From Eulemur rufifrons (lineage: Eukaryota > Chordata > Mammalia > Primates > Lemuridae), in NCBI RefSeq assembly GCF_041146395.1, contig NC_090984.1:88299114-88363113 (forward strand): a stretch of DNA of 64,000 bases, read 5' to 3'. Numbering within the stretch: the stretch's first letter is position 1; the number at the start of each line of letters is the position of its first letter. Under the pieces are notes generated by a model that saw only the letters and a list, made by a program, of their open reading frames with translations, was not told the DNA's origin and did not search any database. Made by a program: the position numbers and the translations under genes. Shown piece after piece: positions 1-11,847 of this stretch.

Positions 1-1480
1 AAAAATGTGGAATTTCTCTTGGGATGAGTGCTGTGAAGAGAGGAGTACAGGGATTGAGTGTTCATGAGGCGGGTATGTGACTAGTCCGAGTGGTTGGGGA
101 CGACTTCCAGGGAAGTGATGCAGGAGTGGTGTGTCTATGGAGAGACTCTGTAACTATTTGAGATGGACAAAGCCGTGTGGTTCTGCCTTGACTGCCCAGC
201 AAAGGAGGAGCCACTGGGCATGTCCTTGATTTGGCCTCTCATTTGGGATCATCTCTTTGGCCTGGAGGAAAAAAATGCTCAAGATTATGAGATGTCAGGC
301 GAGCATTTCATAGATTCAAGCACAACTTAACATAGAATGCACAGGAAGCAGGAGGCTCCCATTTGTCCAGCCTAAAAATGGACCTAAGTATCTCTTGTTT
401 ATTGGAGGGTGGTTATAATAGGAACTAGTACTGTTTATCTTGCCTGTATCATGGACAGGAAGCCAATCTTTAGAATAATAATTATTTAGGCTTCATGAAG
501 ATACATCCAGTAAAGTTTCTTCTACACAGAACAGCACTCATGAAGTCCTAGAATCTTAATGGTGGAAGGATGTTAATGAATGTTGATGGAGAAGGATCAT
601 GGTCATGTCTAGCACCCTATTTGGCCAATGAGAGAAGTGAAGCCCAGTGGTCAGCTGCACATGGCTAGGCTCATTCATTCATGCACTGTCCTGGGTGCTG
701 CAGCCACAGTGGTGATCAAACCAGATAAAACTACTGCCCTGACTGGGCTCTCCCCAGCTTCCCAGTCCCAGCCCAGTGCTCTTCTATATTCACTTCCCAG
801 ACCTCACTTTTCACTGGAAATGAGTTCTCCTTAGGGCAAGCAGGCATATTTTTATTAATGACTCTCCTGAAATTTGGAGCCCAGACTTATAATGACTAAG
901 GCAAATGTCTGTGAGAACCTCCTATAAGTGAGTGATGCCAACATTTTCCTTAATTAACATAGAGTTGCTCTCTTGAAAAATGGAGTGTTATCTCCCCGTA
1001 ACAAAGCCATGCTCTTTCTTGACTCCAAGTATTGGCTATTGTGGGCTTTAGCTAGGGGATTGTTAAGAAAATATTGATTTTTTAGTTGCCTTTTTAAAAA
1101 TCGCAGCAGCAAAATATTTATCTATTGATTGCTGTTTTTGTTTATTATCCTTAGAGTAAGGGAAATAGCCTCTAAGCTGGAGGTTGAAAAAAATCATTCA
1201 TTTCTTCTTATAGTTATCTAGGTCTAGTACGTTTTTTTCAGATGGTTTTTTTCATTTTATTATTTTTGTGTTAAGTGAAGAATTAGGAATTAATAGTTTT
1301 TTTTAAACAGATGGCTACCCCTGAAAAGTAGTATCTACCTACTGAGTGATTGTCACCAGTTTCAAATTCATTCACTGTTTTCAATGGATGACTTTCCTAG
1401 TGATGCCACATAACATTTTAATAGCTGATGACCCTTTTTTGTTGGAACTAGATACCTGGATATCCCAAATTGATGTATTG
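1..1480. other. Unique sequence, no gene seen
   Basis: I see no exon-like open frame and no clear element in this stretch. The part near 670-760 (repeated ATTC followed by words like CACTGTCCTGGGTGCTG) resembles the antisense 3' end of LINE-2, but weakly. The 1070-1320 part is AT-rich with several T runs. Confidence 0.5.
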
Positions 1481-1484
1481 TAAG

Positions 1485-1665
1485 CCCAATAATAATACTA
1501 ACTTATGCGGTGCTTGCTATGGGTTAGGATCTCTTTCTACCAGTTTAATATAACTCATTTTAATTCTCACAATCATCCATGGAAGGATGTGTTGTTCTTT
1601 TTTCCACTGTACAGATGAGGAGGCTGCGTGGAAGAATGTTAAGTACCAGTATGTTAAAATGCCAC
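1485..1665 (-). mobile_element. MIR SINE fragment (antisense)
   Basis: The order of words matches the reverse complement of MIR: a 'cttgctatgggttagg' end, then 'aactcattttaattctcac', then 'acagatgaggaggctg'. MIR is an ancient tRNA-derived SINE present in all mammals. The copy is diverged and its ends are approximate. Confidence 0.65.
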
Positions 1666-2164
1666 CTTTAGTTCTGGGATAACTCTTATCATTTCTCACT
1701 TCATTCCCAAATCTTCACTAAATATGCTGAACCTATCTCCAGGCCAGTCATTTGTTGTGCAAACTCACATTGATTTTTCAATCTCTCACTCTCAAAGTCA
1801 GAGCTGATAATGACTTTGACTATCAACTGGTTCGACTGCCCTCCCTTCGTGGCTCTCTTCACCGGACTTTCCAGGGAAATCAAAGTCAAAAGGTAAAAGC
1901 CCCAACACTCTCTTTATCACCTTCAGTGTCCTTTTATCTAGATCTCTCTAATGATAAGTCCTAATGAGCTGATCTCTGCAATTGAAATTCTGGTTTTGTT
2001 TTGCTGTATATTGTTGTGTTGGCTCTGGGGGTTCATTTAGCACATGAAAACACCCCTCACCCCCTTGGGGGCTGCAGACTGTGGCCTATTTCATCTAGTG
2101 GGGCTGCTGGCTTTTGGTACAGAGTGATGGATGTATGGGAGGAATTCAGAGGTCAAAAGTTCTA

Positions 2165-2312
2165 CTTCCTTGCTGCTCCAAGTGTGGTCCACAGACCAGG
2201 CAGCATCAATATTATCAGGAAGCTTGTTAAAGATGCAGACACTCAGGCCCCACCCCAGACCTACCGAACCAGAATCGGCATTTAACAGGATTCCCATTCA
2301 TGTTTGAGAAGC
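2165..2312 (-). mobile_element. MER5A-type hAT non-autonomous element
   Basis: The segment reads AAGTGTGGTCC, a CAGCATCA core, AGCTTGTTA, CAGGCCCCACCCCAGACC and finally TTTGAGAAGCA. This is the diagnostic order of MER5A, a short Charlie/hAT-derived element without coding capacity. It is nearly full length and moderately diverged. Confidence 0.85.
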
Positions 2313-3157
2313 AATGTTCACTTTACACTCCAGAGAATGGGATGGATGAGATTAATTTTAGGATTTCCCCCTTCTTCACTTTCTGTTTCTCTCCTGTATC
2401 CCCATCCCCGAGTGTCCAGAACAGATCTTGGCTTTGACAGTTTCTCCCATTAATATGCATTTCTATTAGTTCTATAATGAAAATGGATGTTCCCCTTTGG
2501 GTTTTACACCTGTTCTTGTTTCATGAAGCCTAACGTCTCTAGGCAGCTTACAGTTAAAAAAATTCTGAAATGCTGTGTGTGTTTCACACTGTGACACTAT
2601 TTATTTCTCTGAAGTTTTCAAGAAATATCGTTGTTTTTCCATGCTTCATATTGGTTGAAAAGAATTGTTTTCTTTTCATAAACCGACTACGATACAGCTG
2701 CTTTTGATGTGAGATTAGAACCAACATCGCTGAGCCAAATTATTTGCTTTGAAGTCCTGTAATTGCAGCTTGATTTTGACTAGATGGATGTCTTATCTAA
2801 ACAAACCAACAGTTAATACTTCATTGGGAGCATTCTACTGTTGTGATATGTTTGGAATAGCGCTTTACTTATCAAACTACTTATTTATTTTTCAAGTGGA
2901 AAGGCATATATTAAATCTTTACCCATATTTTAAAGTTCCCAGGGTTTAAGTGGGAGCCCTCAGGTTTTGGTTTTAAATTTAATTTTAATCTTAAAGAAAA
3001 CAGTGATACTTAAATTAAAGGGACCAGGCAAAGGTATATATAACAAATTGGCATAGTCCTGGGGCCTGAGACAATTTAGGATTTAGAAAAAAATCTAACT
3101 GTGGATAATTTTTCTGAAGAAAATTCAAGATGCCATATGGAGCATAAGTGTGATTTT
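2313..3157. other. Unique sequence, no gene seen
   Basis: AT-rich non-coding DNA with no recognised repeat. Open frames here are short and have no recognisable product. Confidence 0.5.
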
Positions 3158-3250
3158 CAATGCAGACATTCATTAAGCACCTACTGTGTACACAGTCCCG
3201 GGTGCTATAGCTCTGGAGAACATATGTCCTAGATCTTCTGGAACAGTCTT
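3158..3250 (-). mobile_element. LINE-2 3' end fragment (antisense)
   Basis: The words 'acattcattaagcaccta', 'ctgtgtacacagtcc' and 'gggtgctatagctctgg' follow the antisense L2 3' end (tail, then 'cctactatgtgccaggcac', then 'gctggggatac'). Confidence 0.55.
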
Positions 3251-4339
3251 AATTTCATTCTTTTGTGGCCAGACCATGTGTCTCAATTTTTGGTCCAGCA
3301 CATATGTTCACAACAGGGGAAGCAAAGAGAGCAGAAGGTGGAGGAACTGACTCTCAGTGAGGAGTCACAGGCCTGTGTTTCCTTATTCAGACCAGCCCTC
3401 ATTCCACCTGGTACGTGTGGGAAATTGTTCAGAAAGCACACCAGGCTGGGAAAAGGTTATGTGCATAGAAGGATTTTTAGGGAACTCTACCCCTCCACCT
3501 CCCCCCCACTGCCTTCATCTTACCCCATCTCAGAAGAATTTAGTTATCTGGAAAGCTCAGTGATAGACCAAATTAAACCTCCACTGGCCTTTGGACCTTG
3601 GAGATTTTTGCAAACAAATTGTGCAGTCAGTGAATCAGGCATCAGGCAATAAAGTGCACACAATAAAATATTTTCATTGGTTTTATGCACAAGATCAATG
3701 CACAAGTTCAAACTTGCCTGATTTTATGGCCAATGTAGATTAGCTAGAATAAGGAGTTTAAGGATAGTGTAGTTAATTTAAATGTGAATAAAATTGCAAG
3801 CATTTTTTTAAACAACGTACTTTCAACTTTATTCCTCATCCATACTCTCCTAATACTATTTATCTCTTAAAAAAAAAAAACCCCAACCCCTCCCCAATCC
3901 CTATAATTGGTTACAAACAACAATAATGCCGAATTTATTTTTACATTTACTTCTTCTCTGTGGTCTCTGATGGAGGTGCTAATGTAAAGAACAATGAGGG
4001 GATTAACTTGCTGCTTTTCTGGGCAAGAATCTGAGAGTGAGGAAGTTAACTGGACCCTTAGTCTCTGCTTTCCCACCTATTATGGGTTTATAGGCAGGCT
4101 GCAGGACAGGCACGTGCCCAGCTGGCTTGAAGTGTTCAAAACAAAAAGGTTAGGAACTTCCAGTGTAGACAGTGTCTCGACTTTCATTTTGAGGTTATTG
4201 TTCTGTTTCTTTGCAACGTTGTTTGCCATCTAGCTTCCTACCCCTTCCTGCCTGCAGTGCGCTGTAGCATCCTTCTCAGAGGGAAGCATGCGCTCCTTCA
4301 GTGTGTTGTGGAGAAAAGGGAGTGTGCCAAGGGGCCCAC
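3251..4339. other. Unique sequence with one unassigned repeat
   Basis: No gene seen. It contains a 72-bp segment at 3674-3745 that recurs at 6632-6705 (listed separately). The frame at 3263-3652 (129 codons) has no recognisable domain and shows no exon signals that I would trust. Confidence 0.45.
3674..3745. repeat. Unassigned dispersed repeat, copy 1
   Basis: It shares the ordered words TTTCATTGG, GCACAAGA, TTCAAACTTGCCTGA and a TAGATT end with 6632-6705 in the same orientation, with small indels. I estimate about 75% identity by eye. The family is not recognised. Confidence 0.7.
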
Positions 4340-4505
4340 GTCTGTGTCTGGATTGTGGCTTCAGTACTTTCTTGCTCTATGACTTTGGGCAAGTCAGTTA
4401 AACTCCATAAGCCCCAATTTCCTCATCTATTAAATGGACACAATAATACAGATTTCACGGGCTTGTTATATTAAATGAGAGAACATATATCAATGTACCT
4501 AAGCA
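4340..4505 (+). mobile_element. MIR SINE
   Basis: It carries the MIR core in sense orientation: 'ctatgactttgggcaagtca', then 'tcctcatctattaaatgg', then 'ttaaatgagagaac'. It is truncated before the 3' end. Confidence 0.85.
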
Positions 4506-4687
4506 GCTAAAAAGAAAGTCCGTAAAGGTTATTTCTTTTCCTCTATAAATGCATTTACAATTTTTATATGCTGTGTAGTTGGTACAATCTCCCCCACCCC
4601 ATCCGCATCCCACCTCGGGCTCATGCTCCCAACTGTGGCATATCCCAGGAGATGCTTCAGCATGGAAAAGGCTGTAAATCATCCACT

Positions 4688-4790
4688 TATTCCTCTGCTC
4701 ATTCACTCAGCATATATTATGTATCAGGCATTAGGAATCCAAAACAAATGAGACAGTCTACTCCTGAGGGGCTCTTCACAGACCCCTCAC
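4688..4790 (-). mobile_element. LINE-2 3' end fragment (antisense)
   Basis: 'gctcattcactcagcatata', 'atgtatcaggcattagg' and 'acagtctactcctgagggg' match the antisense L2 tail region. L2-like sense words may follow to about 4860. Confidence 0.5.
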
Positions 4791-5278
4791 GATGTCTATC
4801 TAAATTACCCTCTTTTACAAAGACCTCTCTTATGGGCTCATATTTCTGGCCTGCCACCTGGAATCGGCTGCTTAATTTCATTTTGAGTCCATTGGCTAAC
4901 TACACCGATCAGAAGACCGTTTTAAAAAAGACTCTGAGTTTCTTTTTATTTGAACTAATTTTAATTCATGTTATTACTGCTTACCATCTTTAAAGAGAGT
5001 TATTGCTTATGGGAATTAAGATTCATACATTCTAGAAAAAGATACAAATGTACTCTCATCTGTTTAATATTTAGTGATGCCCCCTGTAGTATTTAGAGTT
5101 GGTATTACATTGATTAATGTGGTCTGGGACACAGTAGGCACCTAATATTAACTTGAGTGAGTTACAGTTCTCAGAGGACAGATAACACGGCATTTACTAT
5201 TCTGCTGCCCTGTAAATTAATATTTGAATAAAGGAGCCCAAGAGCAGCATCATTTGTAGTCTCTGGTTGAACTGGATT

Positions 5279-5297
5279 TTTTTTTTTTTTTTTTTTT
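5279..5297. repeat. Poly-T tract
   Basis: An uninterrupted run of about 19 T. No SINE body is recognised on either side, so it is not assigned as a retrotransposon tail. Confidence 0.9.
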
Positions 5298-5339
5298 CCC
5301 AAGTAGGCATCTCCTAGTGTGATCGTTGAGGGAGTGTGG

Positions 5340-5570
5340 ACTAGGGTTTAAAAAGCACAGGCTTTGGAGTTAGACAAATGTGGGCTACACTCCCAGTTGG
5401 GCCACTCACACTAGTGAACATCGCATTAACAGTTATCTGTGACTTTGGGCAAGTCAGATGAGCTTCTGTTTCCTCATCTGTAAAATGAGCATCCTAACAT
5501 GACCCAGCTCCCTGGCTGGTGGTAAGGAGTAAAAGAGATGCTGCATGTAAAATACCTGGCCCATCCGAGC
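5340..5570 (+). mobile_element. MIR SINE, nearly full length
   Basis: The sense MIR order is complete: 'aagcacaggctttggagtta', 'gactttgggcaagtcag', 'tttcctcatctgtaaaatga' and a final 'gtaaaatacctggccc'. About 25 extra bases sit before the GACTTTGGGC core. Confidence 0.85.
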
Positions 5571-6631
5571 CTCCACCAGGGTGGCTGTTCTCATTAAGTC
5601 AGGTGTGGGGACCCAGGAGGTTGGAATTTTGAGTGAATAGCTTTGCCTTTGGAGATTAACATTCCCATTATTATCACATAAATCAAATGGACAGTCTCTG
5701 AGGGTTTATGGCCCTTCCATCTTCCTAGGGGGCACTGCTTCCTCCAGATGTAGTTCTTAACCCAGAGGCCACCTGGAGGGGTTCCCCAGGCGTCATCTAT
5801 TCACAGGCTCAGGGATATAGCCAGAAGGGAGGAGGCAGCCCCTCCCTGGGGCTGGGGGCAGTGAGTCTGGGGCCCTCTAGGTCCCTGTGCCCCACCCCCA
5901 CACTTTATTTAGCTTTAGTTCAGGGACGAGGGCACTGAGGCTCTCAGATGGGAGCTGTTTCATCTTAGCTGGGTCAGAGGTTAATGGAGATAAGTAGTGT
6001 CATCTTACCAGGAGGCCTCAGGAAAGCCCAGTGTGTTGCTGGAGTTGAATCAGGATCTTAGAGATTCAACAGACTGATACTCTCCTGCATTGGGAGAGAG
6101 AGTGTGAGGCCCTGGGAGAGAAAACTGCAGCCAGGCCAGGTGGAGGGAGGGGACAGCTAGAGGACCAGGTCAGTCACTGAATGGCACGGGTTGAGGCAGG
6201 ATAATGGCCTGCTGGGCAGATCAGAAGTCTGAGATCAGTGTACTACCCTGTACTAAACTGGCAGCTTCTGCTCAGCCCCACCTTGAAATAAAGGCAGTCC
6301 CCCTATCTCCTGTGTCATGGTACCAGGGTGGACTTCTTTGCACAAGTTGCCGCTGTGGTAGCTTCTGGCCTGGCTGTCCCTGTGACCCATGCACCCTTTC
6401 CGTGGAACGACAGCCTGAGGTCTGGTTCCTAGCTCCCTCTGGCCAGGGTCTGTAGTGACACGGGCAGCATGTCTGTGCAGTGCGTGAGGTTTAAGACCTG
6501 GGACTCCTCTTCTGGGTTGAAGCAATTTCAGCAAGTCAATCCAGATTAGTAAAGAAGGGAAAGTGTGTGTAGATTAGGAATGTTTCTAAACACCCAGCAA
6601 ACCCTTCCTCCTCTGGAAAGGTCTCCTTGGT
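5571..6631. other. Unique, GC-richer sequence; possible MIR trace
   Basis: No gene seen. 5925-6060 weakly resembles an antisense MIR ('gggcactgaggctctcaga'). The open frames at 6204-6455 and 6253-6534 overlap on opposite strands, show no domain and are treated as chance. Confidence 0.4.
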
Positions 6632-6705
6632 CTTTCATTGGCTTTACGCACAAGACTAACACTTCAAACTTGCCTGAGTTTACAGCCTATTTAGATTTCT
6701 ATGTG
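6632..6705. repeat. Unassigned dispersed repeat, copy 2
   Basis: Partner of 3674-3745, in the same orientation, about 2.96 kb downstream. The flanks are not similar, so this is an element-sized match and not a larger duplication. Confidence 0.7.
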
Positions 6706-6850
6706 GTTACCCCTCATAGAAATAATTCTTGGTCTCTATTCCTAAAGCACTTGGTGTCATTTCCTCTCTGTGGCCTTAATCACTGGCTGCCCTGCATGCC
6801 AGACTCCCTCTCATCTCTTGCCTAGTGTCCTAAAAGGGATCAAAACTGCT

Positions 6851-6931
6851 TCCTCCCTCATCTCCTTCCCTCCCTTCCTGTCTTGTTCCTTCCCTCCTTC
6901 CATCCCTTCCTTCCTCTCTCCCTTCCTTCCA
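6851..6931. repeat. CCTT/CCCTT-rich simple repeat
   Basis: A pyrimidine-only tract built of CCTT and CCCTT words on the + strand. It directly precedes an L2 fragment. Confidence 0.8.
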
Positions 6932-6932
6932 G

Positions 6933-7042
6933 TAACACATAGTAGGCACCTATATGCCAGGTACTGTCTAGCTGCTGGGAACAACTGAGAACAAACAGGC
7001 ATGGTCCCTGCCCCTGCAGAGCTGATGTTCTCGTGGGCATAT
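6933..7042 (-). mobile_element. LINE-2 3' end fragment (antisense)
   Basis: 'agtaggcacctatatgccag', 'gtactgtctagctgctggga' and 'catggtccctgcccctgcag' follow the antisense L2 3' end closely. Confidence 0.75.
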
Positions 7043-7059
7043 TCACTCACTTATCCCTC

Positions 7060-7175
7060 TCACTGGACCACACTCTTTGGGAAGCAGGAGTCACATCATA
7101 CTTCTGGTGTCTCTTGGATCCCTTGTAGCAACTTGTGCCTCGCTGGGGACTCAAATGCTTACTGAATGAATATAT
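7060..7175 (+). mobile_element. LINE-2 3' end fragment (sense)
   Basis: 'gggaagcaggagtcac', 'cttggatcccttgtagcaac' and 'aatgcttactgaatgaata' resemble the sense L2 3' UTR ending in its TGAATGAA tail. It lies next to an antisense copy, so the two are separate events. Confidence 0.5.
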
Positions 7176-7814
7176 GCTTCTTGGTATATTCAGAAGCACT
7201 TGGGACCAATAGAGGAGTGAAGCGGGCTGAGTGTCTGGTATATACAAGGGAACGGTGGTTACTCTGGCAAACCGGAGAATGTGGGCACGGAATGGCAGCC
7301 ACTACTGTCATTTCAGTTGGATGTGGCCATCTGGGAATGTGAGCCCTATTTGCCAAATCTTCTGATTTTGCCAGAGAAGCCAGAAATTGGAATTTTAATG
7401 TGAAATCTCATGTTTAAATGTTGGAATTTAATTTAATTAAAATACTCAAGAAAATACATCTGTGGGCCAGACGAAGCGCATGGGCTGGCAGCATGTCGCT
7501 AGTGTTCTTTTTTGGTAGGCAGGGATTTGCTGCTCTGTGGTGTTTGTGAAGAGATGCAATACCCTGTCCCAGGCCGTCACACTCGAAGTCTGTGCTAACT
7601 CACAGATTCTTCCTTCTCTCATCCCCTAGAGCCAAGCAGTCTCCCCCTATCTGCTATTGTTGCAGAAACAAGCTTATCACCTGCCTGTCCTTTCAGCTTC
7701 TCCCACATTCTCCACAGAACAGTCAGATGTAGCTGAGGGGGAAAGGAAATCTCTAGAAAGAAGTAAAACATGACAATGACAAGCCCCAGGCATGGCAGCA
7801 TTGCACCACATTCA

Positions 7815-7965
7815 TTTAGGAAAGAGACAGTCCCAGGTTTGAATCTTGGTACCACCAGCTACCAGATATATCACTTCACTTCCCTGGCCTCAGTTTCTTT
7901 ATCTGTAAAATGGTCATATCTGCCTTGTAGGATGGTGATTAGATTAAATTATATGCATAGGTTAT
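7815..7965 (+). mobile_element. MIR SINE
   Basis: The sense MIR words 'cccaggtttgaatcttgg', 'ctggcctcagtttctttatc' and 'tgtaaaatggtcatatctgc' are in order. The first retains the tRNA B-box-like part. Confidence 0.85.
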
Positions 7966-8885
7966 AAATCATATATTAGAGGATTAGAAACTAAAACATA
8001 TATAATTTCCTTGTTTGGTATCTAAGGAAGCTCTGGAGAGCAACTTAACCCCTTGAGGATCATGACCTAAACAGGGCTGGCCTTGGATTTGTCTTGGGAT
8101 TTGAGTGACAGTGGTGTGGTGGTGGGGATTCAGGAGGGATTGGGGGGGTTTGGGCGGGGGCAAAATTGCAACTCACCCACAATTCGGGCTAGCTTCCTGC
8201 CTAGTGACGGCCTGGAATGTCATCAGTATCTTTATTTTCAATCAGTGATCAGAACATTGCTGAAAAGAAATGGAGGAACAAAAGTCATGTTCTTTTCATC
8301 TCTCCCAGGATTCGTGGCTGCCTTACTTTGTGTTTCAGACAGGCTGTGTAGTTCATGAAAGATGTCAAAGAGATTGCTGGGGTTTGGGAGTGGTATGTGG
8401 TAGAAAGTTTGGTGGGTCTCTTCTGTGTATCCCTTGGGTATTTTGGAAAGTGAGGAGCTACCTAAAGCTTTGTGAAAGTTGTGGAGTGATGATTCAGTGC
8501 ATGGAAGACACACCAGATGGGGGATACTTGACTATGTCTGGAGTTATCCTGGTGTGTATGTGTGTCTCTGTGTGTGGGTGTCTGTGCATGTGCATACATT
8601 CTGGTTTTCTGAAGATGCTGATGAACTAAGATACTTTTGAGAAAATAAATATACCACACTGACCAAGGGACTAGACCTTGGTTTTGCATGTATTTCTCTA
8701 AAGCCTGCCACATGACTGCTGTTAGGGTTTCTGGCTCTCTAAGCTCTGCCTGAGAGAGAAGCCTCACTGAGCTTGTGATATTAATAATAAGGATTTGCTC
8801 TACTTGCTTCTAACATGGATACAAAATAAACAGGGTAGGTGAAGAGTGGTGAGTGGCTCCCAGACTGAATGGTGGGTAATCTCTC
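7966..8885. other. Unique sequence with a TG-rich patch
   Basis: No gene seen. 8550-8600 is TG-rich and imperfect. The frames here on both strands overlap each other and lack domains. Confidence 0.45.
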
Positions 8886-9040
8886 TCTTAGTACTGCAGA
8901 CTTGGAGTCAGAGGCAGAAAGTTCTTCCGCTTTCTGTGCATCTCTAAGAAAATCACTTAATCTGTCTGGGTGTAGTTTCTCCATCAGTACACTGGAGCTG
9001 CTACTACCTATTCTACAGGCTTCTGGCCAGCATTGCATCG
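8886..9040 (+). mobile_element. MIR SINE
   Basis: 'gacttggagtcagaggcaga', 'aaaatcacttaatctgtctg' and 'gtttctccatcagtacactg' follow the sense MIR order. It is diverged. Confidence 0.75.
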
Positions 9041-9261
9041 AATGTTGTGTGGGAACGTGCTTTCTATGTGGTCGCCTCTCTTGAGAAGACACAGGCACTC
9101 TGTATTCAGTATTCGGTGTATATTTAAAGCCAGGGCTGATCCCAATAAGTTACAGTAACATATAAGATTATTACTTTAATGAGCTAAACAAAAACATTTC
9201 CACTTTTATCCCAAGTCTCAGCCCTACACCCTCCCTTGAAAATGCTTAGAAATGACAACTG

Positions 9262-9560
9262 TGTGGCCAACAGGACCTACGTCCAATCAGCTGCAGAGAA
9301 AATCGCCTTCTGGGGCTTCTTAGAGTGCCATCTCCCCAGGAGGAAACGGCACCAAGCAGCACCCAGCTTTCTGAAAACTCCACCTCCACCTCCACCCTCA
9401 CCCGGAATTCCCATGGCTGCCATGCACTGGGAGATGGAAATGCGGCAATTGGGCTGCGAGAGCCTCCTGGGTCTCCTACTGGTGACTTCCTCCTATAAAT
9501 CAGCCACAGACAGCTGCATCCACTTGCACCATGGGATAGAAAAATAGACCCTGTTGCTAG
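9262..9560. repeat. Unassigned ancient repeat, copy 1
   Basis: It is homologous in the same orientation to 20345-20640. Shared landmarks in order are TGCAGAG/GAGAAA, CTGGGGCTTCTT, a block beginning GAAATGCGGCAATTGGGCTG (other copy: AAAATGAAGCAATTTGGCTG), and CACTTGCACCATGGGATAGA against CATTTGCATTAGGATATGAG. The central block is about 65% identical over 69 bases by hand count. This copy contains a (CCACCT)n-like insertion near 9380. The family is not recognised. Confidence 0.65.
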
Positions 9561-10110
9561 ACAGCAACACAGGCTCCACAAATATCGTGGGATCAGAGGG
9601 CAGGGGGCTTAGGCCAGGCACTAGCCAAACAGGCTGGGTAGCCCCACGGATGCGTTTGTTTATTTTCACAGTGGCATTGCCTGTCATGTACCACACCAAG
9701 GAGGGAGATGCCCCTACCCCCCTCTGCTCTGCATGTGTAGGCCACTTACTGCTCACCACCGGAAAGGCCCGCTGACCTGCTGGGTAATTTATTTATTTTA
9801 GTTGCACATGGACTGTCTGCTAGCTCTAAGTTTTGAAACTATGGGGAAGTCACCCGGTCTAGTACAGAGTATTCAGCGATTGGATTTTATTTGGTCTGCT
9901 GAATATCTGATTGAGCAAGAAAGGAAAACTTTGTACTGACATATTCACAACTTCCCCCTCTCCACCCCGCCAGCCCTCACCCCTGCGCTTCCATCCGGGG
10001 TCTTCGCTTTTAGCATTTGATCTGTCCAGAGAAACAGGCTTCTGGCAGCTGTGGGGTTGAGCTCTCCCTCTCCTTCTTCCTTTGACTTGAATCAATCTCT
10101 GCTAAAATAG
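9561..10110. other. Unique sequence, no gene seen
   Basis: Moderately GC-rich non-coding DNA with no recognised repeat. 9950-10090 is pyrimidine-rich. Confidence 0.45.
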
Positions 10111-10114
10111 CTCT

Positions 10115-11100
10115 TCCAACATTTTGTTATGCAAATTTCAAAACATGTTGAAGTGGAAAGATTTTTACAGTGAACACTAGATTCTACCATTAACATAATA
10201 TTATACTTTCTTTGTCACATATCTATACATCTTCTCATCAATTCATCTTATTTTTGACACATTTCAAAGCCAAATTGCAGATTTAGGTATGCATCCCCTA
10301 ATTACTTCCTCTGGTATACCAGTGACTAGAGTTTAATATTTGTTTGCAGTGTTTTCTTTTGGTATAAAACTTACATACAATGCAATGTATGTAACTTTAG
10401 CATATGCTCCTTGAGTTGACAAATGCATATGTCTGTGTAAGCCAAACCCCTATCAAGATATAAAACACTGGCATCACCCAGGAAGTTCCCTCATGTCCCT
10501 GCCTAGTCGATACCCACTTCCACTCCCTCAGAAGTAACTGTTTTCTTATTATTTTTCCACCATAGATGAGGCTTGCCTGTTCTAGAATTTCATATGAATA
10601 GAATCATACATTATACTCCTTTCGGGTAAGGTCTCTTTCACTCAGCATAATGCTTTTGAGGTTCATCCATGTTGCTGTCTGTATCAATAGTGTGTTCCTT
10701 CTGAATAGTATCCCACTGTATGCGTGTTCCACAGTGTGTTCGTCCATTCTTCTGTTTTTGGACCTGGCTGTTCCGGTTGTTGGCTATTATAAAAAAAGTT
10801 GCTATGATTATTCTTGTTCAAGTCATGTTGTGGACATATGTTTTCATTTCTTTTGTATAAATATCTAGAATTGGAATTGCTAACATAGAGTATGTGTAGA
10901 CTTAATTTTATAATAAGTCTACGCATAATTTTTTGTTAGACTTTTTTTTCCAAAATGATTTTAACATTTTATATTCCACCAACAAATGTATGAAGTTCTG
11001 GTTGCTCCATATCCTTGCCAACATTTGGTGGTGTTGTTAGTCTTTTTAATTTTAGCCATTCTGGTGGAGGTAGAGTGGCATCTCATTATGGCTTTAATAA
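10115..11100 (-). mobile_element. L1M-type LINE-1 3' part (antisense)
   Basis: Read in antisense, it carries the words of old L1 3' regions: 'ttcactcagcataatgcttt', 'gaggttcatccatgttgctg', 'ccttgccaacatttggtgg' and 'ggcatctcattatggcttta'. It stops just before the 'TTAATTTGCATTTCC' word, and the 3' side reaches into the L1 3' UTR. There is no open frame. A local inverted repeat lies at 10892-10926. Confidence 0.85.
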
Positions 11101-11845
11101 AGCTTTAACTTTGAAAACTGCTTATATACTTTTTCTTTCATCTTAAATAATATAATATACTATAGCATAATAATAAGATCCCTGACTTGGCTTCAAATTT
11201 TAATTTTTATTTTCTAGAAGTAGGTTGGAACATATGAATACTTGCCTTAAATGTTCCCAAGGCTGAGTTAAATATATATTTTTGAGATTACTATGATCAC
11301 TGTCCATTAATATTAGTCTGGTATGAAAATTTCCATTGTAACACTTTTTTGGTGGAATATATTTTAGGAAGTCAATAAGGGATGTGTTTTTGGGAATAGG
11401 GTTTGATATAGATAGACTCTTAGGGATGTAGTCTTTGCATGAATGAAGTCAGCAAGCATATCAATTTTTAGGATTGTTTGCATAGGATGTTTTGTGGCAG
11501 AATTGAAATACCATTTACTTATCTCTCAGAGATTTCTTTCTATTCTGAAATATTCATAATGGGATTTTAATCCTACTTGCAAGCCCCCTTGGCTTCCCTA
11601 GCAGTCTGTCCTGATTTCTGTCCTTTCTTGCTACTGCTGCCCCTTAAATAGGCCCCTTTCTTCCTCTGCGTGCACTGCCTCTGCTTCAGATCCTAGTCTC
11701 TTGGCTTTAGGTCTCATGTGTTTGTAAATTTCTCTCTCTAGCTTTGACCTTCCTCCTGAAAGGAGAAACACCTCATCAGACCTATTTTCTAAAAGGACCA
11801 ATTTGTTTATGATTGTTTGATAATTCCCATCACTTATAAGAGAAA
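11101..11845. other. Unique AT-rich sequence
   Basis: No gene or clear element seen. 11590-11700 is pyrimidine-rich and may be a remote L2 trace. Confidence 0.4.
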
Positions 11846-11847
11846 GC

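Noticed and set aside
7830..7860. tRNA gene suggested by a B-box-like word
   Set aside because: The word GGTTTGAATCTTGG belongs to the tRNA-derived head of a MIR; there is no cloverleaf.
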